From: Ferrovum sp.
GTDB lineage: Bacteria; Pseudomonadota; Gammaproteobacteria; Burkholderiales; Ferrovaceae
Direction of reading: 5' to 3'
Length of the DNA: 5,605 nucleotides
Assembly (NCBI GenBank): GCA_027450105.1
Contig: DAIDKJ010000089.1
Location: 1 to 5,605 of the forward strand
Position numbers and translations under genes: made by a program. Positions 3,663-5,605 of the stretch are shown here, piece after piece. The notes beneath the pieces were generated by a model. That model did no database searches. It was not told the DNA's origin and was given only the letters and a program-made list of their open reading frames with translations. Position 1 is the first letter of the stretch; each line of letters opens with the position of its first letter.

Positions 3663-5605
3663 ATGGAGTTTGCGGTAAATGGTGTTGCGGGAAATACCCA
3701 ATTGACGGGCGGCCGCCGAAACATTACCGCCCAGTTTTTCGATGGTTTGGCGTATCACTTCCGACTCGATATGATCCATGCTGCGTGCGTCCACATTCAG
3801 GGGGACGGGGCTGACCACGGCTTGGGATGCTGGCACGGCGGTGGAAAAAGGGGATGAGGAGAGGGTGACAGGCCCTGGCTGTGAACTTGCAGCGTCGGTT
3901 GTGTGAGAACGGTCTGGCTTAAATGTAAATTCATCCAGAAAATCGGCGGGGAGATGTTCCTTGCGCAGAATGCCATCGCTTTCCACCATGACGACACTGG
4001 TGCGGATCACATTGGTCATTTGGCGGATGTTGCCCGGCCAGTCATGGCCCAAAAATATCTCGCGGACCTCCGGAGATAACTTGACGGGACATTGTTTGCA
4101 CTCCACTTGCAAGACCTTGTTGACGATGACCTCCAGGTCACTACGTTCTCGAAGAGCCGGGAGCTTGACGACCAATCCATTGAGCCGGTAGTACAGGTCT
4201 TCGCGGAAGGTTTTGCTCAGCATGCGCTCCCGCAGGTTTTGGTGTGTGGCACAGATGACCATGACGTCCACCGGAAACAACTTGCTGCTCCCCAACGGGG
4301 TAACCGAACGCTCCTGCAGTACGCGCAGCAGACGGGCCTGAAGACCCAAGGGCATATCACCGATTTCGTCCAGAAAAATGGTACCGGTATGTGCTTGCAA
4401 AAACTTGCCCATACTGCCTTTTTTTCGTGCTCCCGTAAAAGCCCCGTCTTCATAGCCAAAGAGTTCGGATTCGATGAGGTTTTCTGGAATGGAGGCACAG
4501 TTGACGGCAATGAAAGGCTTGTCGCTACGGGCCGAATCATTGTGAATGGCGCGCGCCAGGATTTCCTTGCCTGTGCCGGTTTCTCCCAGAATCAGAATGG
4601 GTATGTCGCGGTTTAATACCTTGCGGATTTTGTGGATGTTGTCCCGCATTTGGGGATGGCCGGTATCCAGTTGCTCCAGATGGGCCCACGGACTTTTGCA
4701 GGCCAAACCAGAGCGGGTGCTGGGTGGACTGACGGGACGCGCCGGGCTTCCCAGTTGAAAATCACGATTGTTAGGATTGATGCGTGCCTGAGCAAAAACC
4801 TGTAAGCCGTTACCCAGGTGGAGCATGAGCAGTTGTGGGTTGATTCCCCGATAGTGATCGTACAAGGAGCCCAGAGATAGTCCAAATAGAGAGGTAAACG
4901 TGTGATTACGAATACTGGAAAAGTCGCCGCCCAGCAAGGAGATGGCCTTGCGGTTGGTCATCACGACGCGACCGCTGGCATCGAAGGAAATGATGCCTTC
5001 CATCATGGTGTTGATGAACTCGGGGCGCGAGTGAAAATACAGGACCACGGGCTGTTCCTGAAGCAGGGAACGAAACACCTGGTCTTCAATCATTTCGGCC
5101 GAAAGACGTACCAGCGCCATGGTATGACCATGAAAACTCCCACGATCCCCGGTCACATCCAGAATGCCGATCAATTTGCCCATGGGGTCATGGATGGGAG
5201 AGGCCGAACAGGTCAGAAAGCGGTTGGCACTGAGGAAATGTTCGTCTCCGTGAACCGTCGTGGCCCGGTCCTCCACAATGGCGGTGCCAATGGCGTTGGT
5301 CCCTTTGCTCTCTTCCGACCAATTCACGCCCGGGGTTAGGGCCACGCGCGCCACGCGTTCCATGATGCTGGGGTCTCCCACGGAGTGAACGATGGTGCCT
5401 TCGGGGTCGGTGAGCAAGACGACACTGTGGGTATTGACGATCTGGTCGTGCAGCATGGTCATGATGGGCAGTGCATGGGTATGCAGTGCCTGACTTTGAT
5501 CCAGTACCAGTTGCAGGTTGTTGCGCGGAACGCGGCTGAAATCCGGCGCATAATGCTCGCGCAAACCATAAGATTCCGAACGCATGCGCGATTGGAGGAT
5601 GATCT
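3651..5605 (-). CDS. Sigma-54-dependent enhancer-binding protein, AcoR-like, 5' end probably outside window
   Basis: Transcriptional activator of sigma-54 promoters; 644 residues from the ATG at 5583-5585 to the stop at 3651-3653. Numbered from that ATG: N-terminal AcoR-type segment; GAF domain (about 46-170, with TGVNWSEESKGTNAIGTA); PAS-like domain (about 187-270, EGIISFDASGRVVMTN); AAA+ domain (about 303-552) with Walker A GETGTGKE (334-341), GAFTGA (381-386, the sigma-54 contact loop), Walker B IFLDE (403-407), probable arginine fingers in FREDLYYRLN, and sensor II WPGNIRQ (516-522); a 45-residue Ser/Pro/Thr-rich linker; and a Fis-type HTH (about 603-641, NVSAAARQLGISRNTIYRKL). The ATG has no Shine-Dalgarno sequence, and the frame stays open to the window edge with codons reading IILQSR, which continue the conserved N-terminal helix of this family. 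The true start is therefore likely beyond the window. The GAF/PAS region suggests small-molecule control; AcoR itself responds in acetoin metabolism. Likely target: the sigma-54 promoter of the convergent dehydrogenase (inference). Confidence 0.95.
   Translation of the reverse strand, partial: IILQSRMRSESYGLREHYAPDFSRVPRNNLQLVLDQSQALHTHALPIMTMLHDQIVNTHSVVLLTDPEGTIVHSVGDPSIMERVARVALTPGVNWSEESKGTNAIGTAIVEDRATTVHGDEHFLSANRFLTCSASPIHDPMGKLIGILDVTGDRGSFHGHTMALVRLSAEMIEDQVFRSLLQEQPVVLYFHSRPEFINTMMEGIISFDASGRVVMTNRKAISLLGGDFSSIRNHTFTSLFGLSLGSLYDHYRGINPQLLMLHLGNGLQVFAQARINPNNRDFQLGSPARPVSPPSTRSGLACKSPWAHLEQLDTGHPQMRDNIHKIRKVLNRDIPILILGETGTGKEILARAIHNDSARSDKPFIAVNCASIPENLIESELFGYEDGAFTGARKKGSMGKFLQAHTGTIFLDEIGDMPLGLQARLLRVLQERSVTPLGSSKLFPVDVMVICATHQNLRERMLSKTFREDLYYRLNGLVVKLPALRERSDLEVIVNKVLQVECKQCPVKLSPEVREIFLGHDWPGNIRQMTNVIRTSVVMVESDGILRKEHLPADFLDEFTFKPDRSHTTDAASSQPGPVTLSSSPFSTAVPASQAVVSPVPLNVDARSMDHIESEVIRQTIEKLGGNVSAAARQLGISRNTIYRKLHHAD

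Noticed and set aside
1..5605. Mobile element, CRISPR array, tRNA or rRNA
   Set aside because: No transposase or integrase, no regularly spaced repeats and no RNA gene structure were seen on either strand.

Overview
The window contains a compact regulatory and catalytic module for periplasmic alcohol oxidation, almost certainly from a Gram-negative proteobacterium. The mid-50s percent GC (judged by eye), the protein styles (UhpB/NarL-type kinase and regulator, AcoR-type enhancer-binding protein, PedH-type quinoprotein) and a perfect sigma-54 promoter point to a beta- or gammaproteobacterium. A moderate-GC member of the Burkholderiales, such as an Alcaligenaceae-like organism, is a plausible but unproven guess.

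Layout, left to right. (1) 1-860, plus strand: the 3' part of a sensor histidine kinase (HAMP remnant, coiled coil, HisKA_3, HATPase), cut by the window edge. (2) 841-1485, plus: a NarL/LuxR-family response regulator that overlaps the kinase gene by 20 bp, so the two form a translationally coupled pair. (3) 1486-1769: a 284-bp intergenic region with an exact -24/-12 sigma-54 promoter (1670-1686), an IHF-like site just upstream, candidate upstream inverted repeats, a potential leader hairpin and a clear ribosome binding site. (4) 1770-3518, plus: a complete PQQ-dependent alcohol dehydrogenase with a Sec signal peptide. It carries the Asp-Phe-Asp signature of lanthanide-dependent enzymes and closely resembles PedH. 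(5) 3519-3650: a strong intrinsic terminator for the dehydrogenase, flanked by two further hairpins, and a 22-bp tandem duplication. (6) 3651 to the right edge, minus strand: an AcoR-like sigma-54 activator (GAF, PAS, AAA+ with GAFTGA, Fis-type HTH), convergent with the dehydrogenase and probably missing its first codons at the window end.

Proposed working model (inference): the enhancer-binding protein, perhaps after sensing an alcohol- or aldehyde-related ligand through its GAF/PAS region, binds upstream of the dehydrogenase and, with IHF bending the DNA, activates sigma-54 RNA polymerase at 1670-1686. The two-component pair upstream may add a second input, as UhpBA-like pairs do for quinoprotein dehydrogenases in other bacteria. 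The PQQ biosynthesis genes and the cytochrome c electron acceptor that the enzyme needs are not in the window. No tRNA, rRNA, CRISPR, insertion sequence or phage feature is visible.
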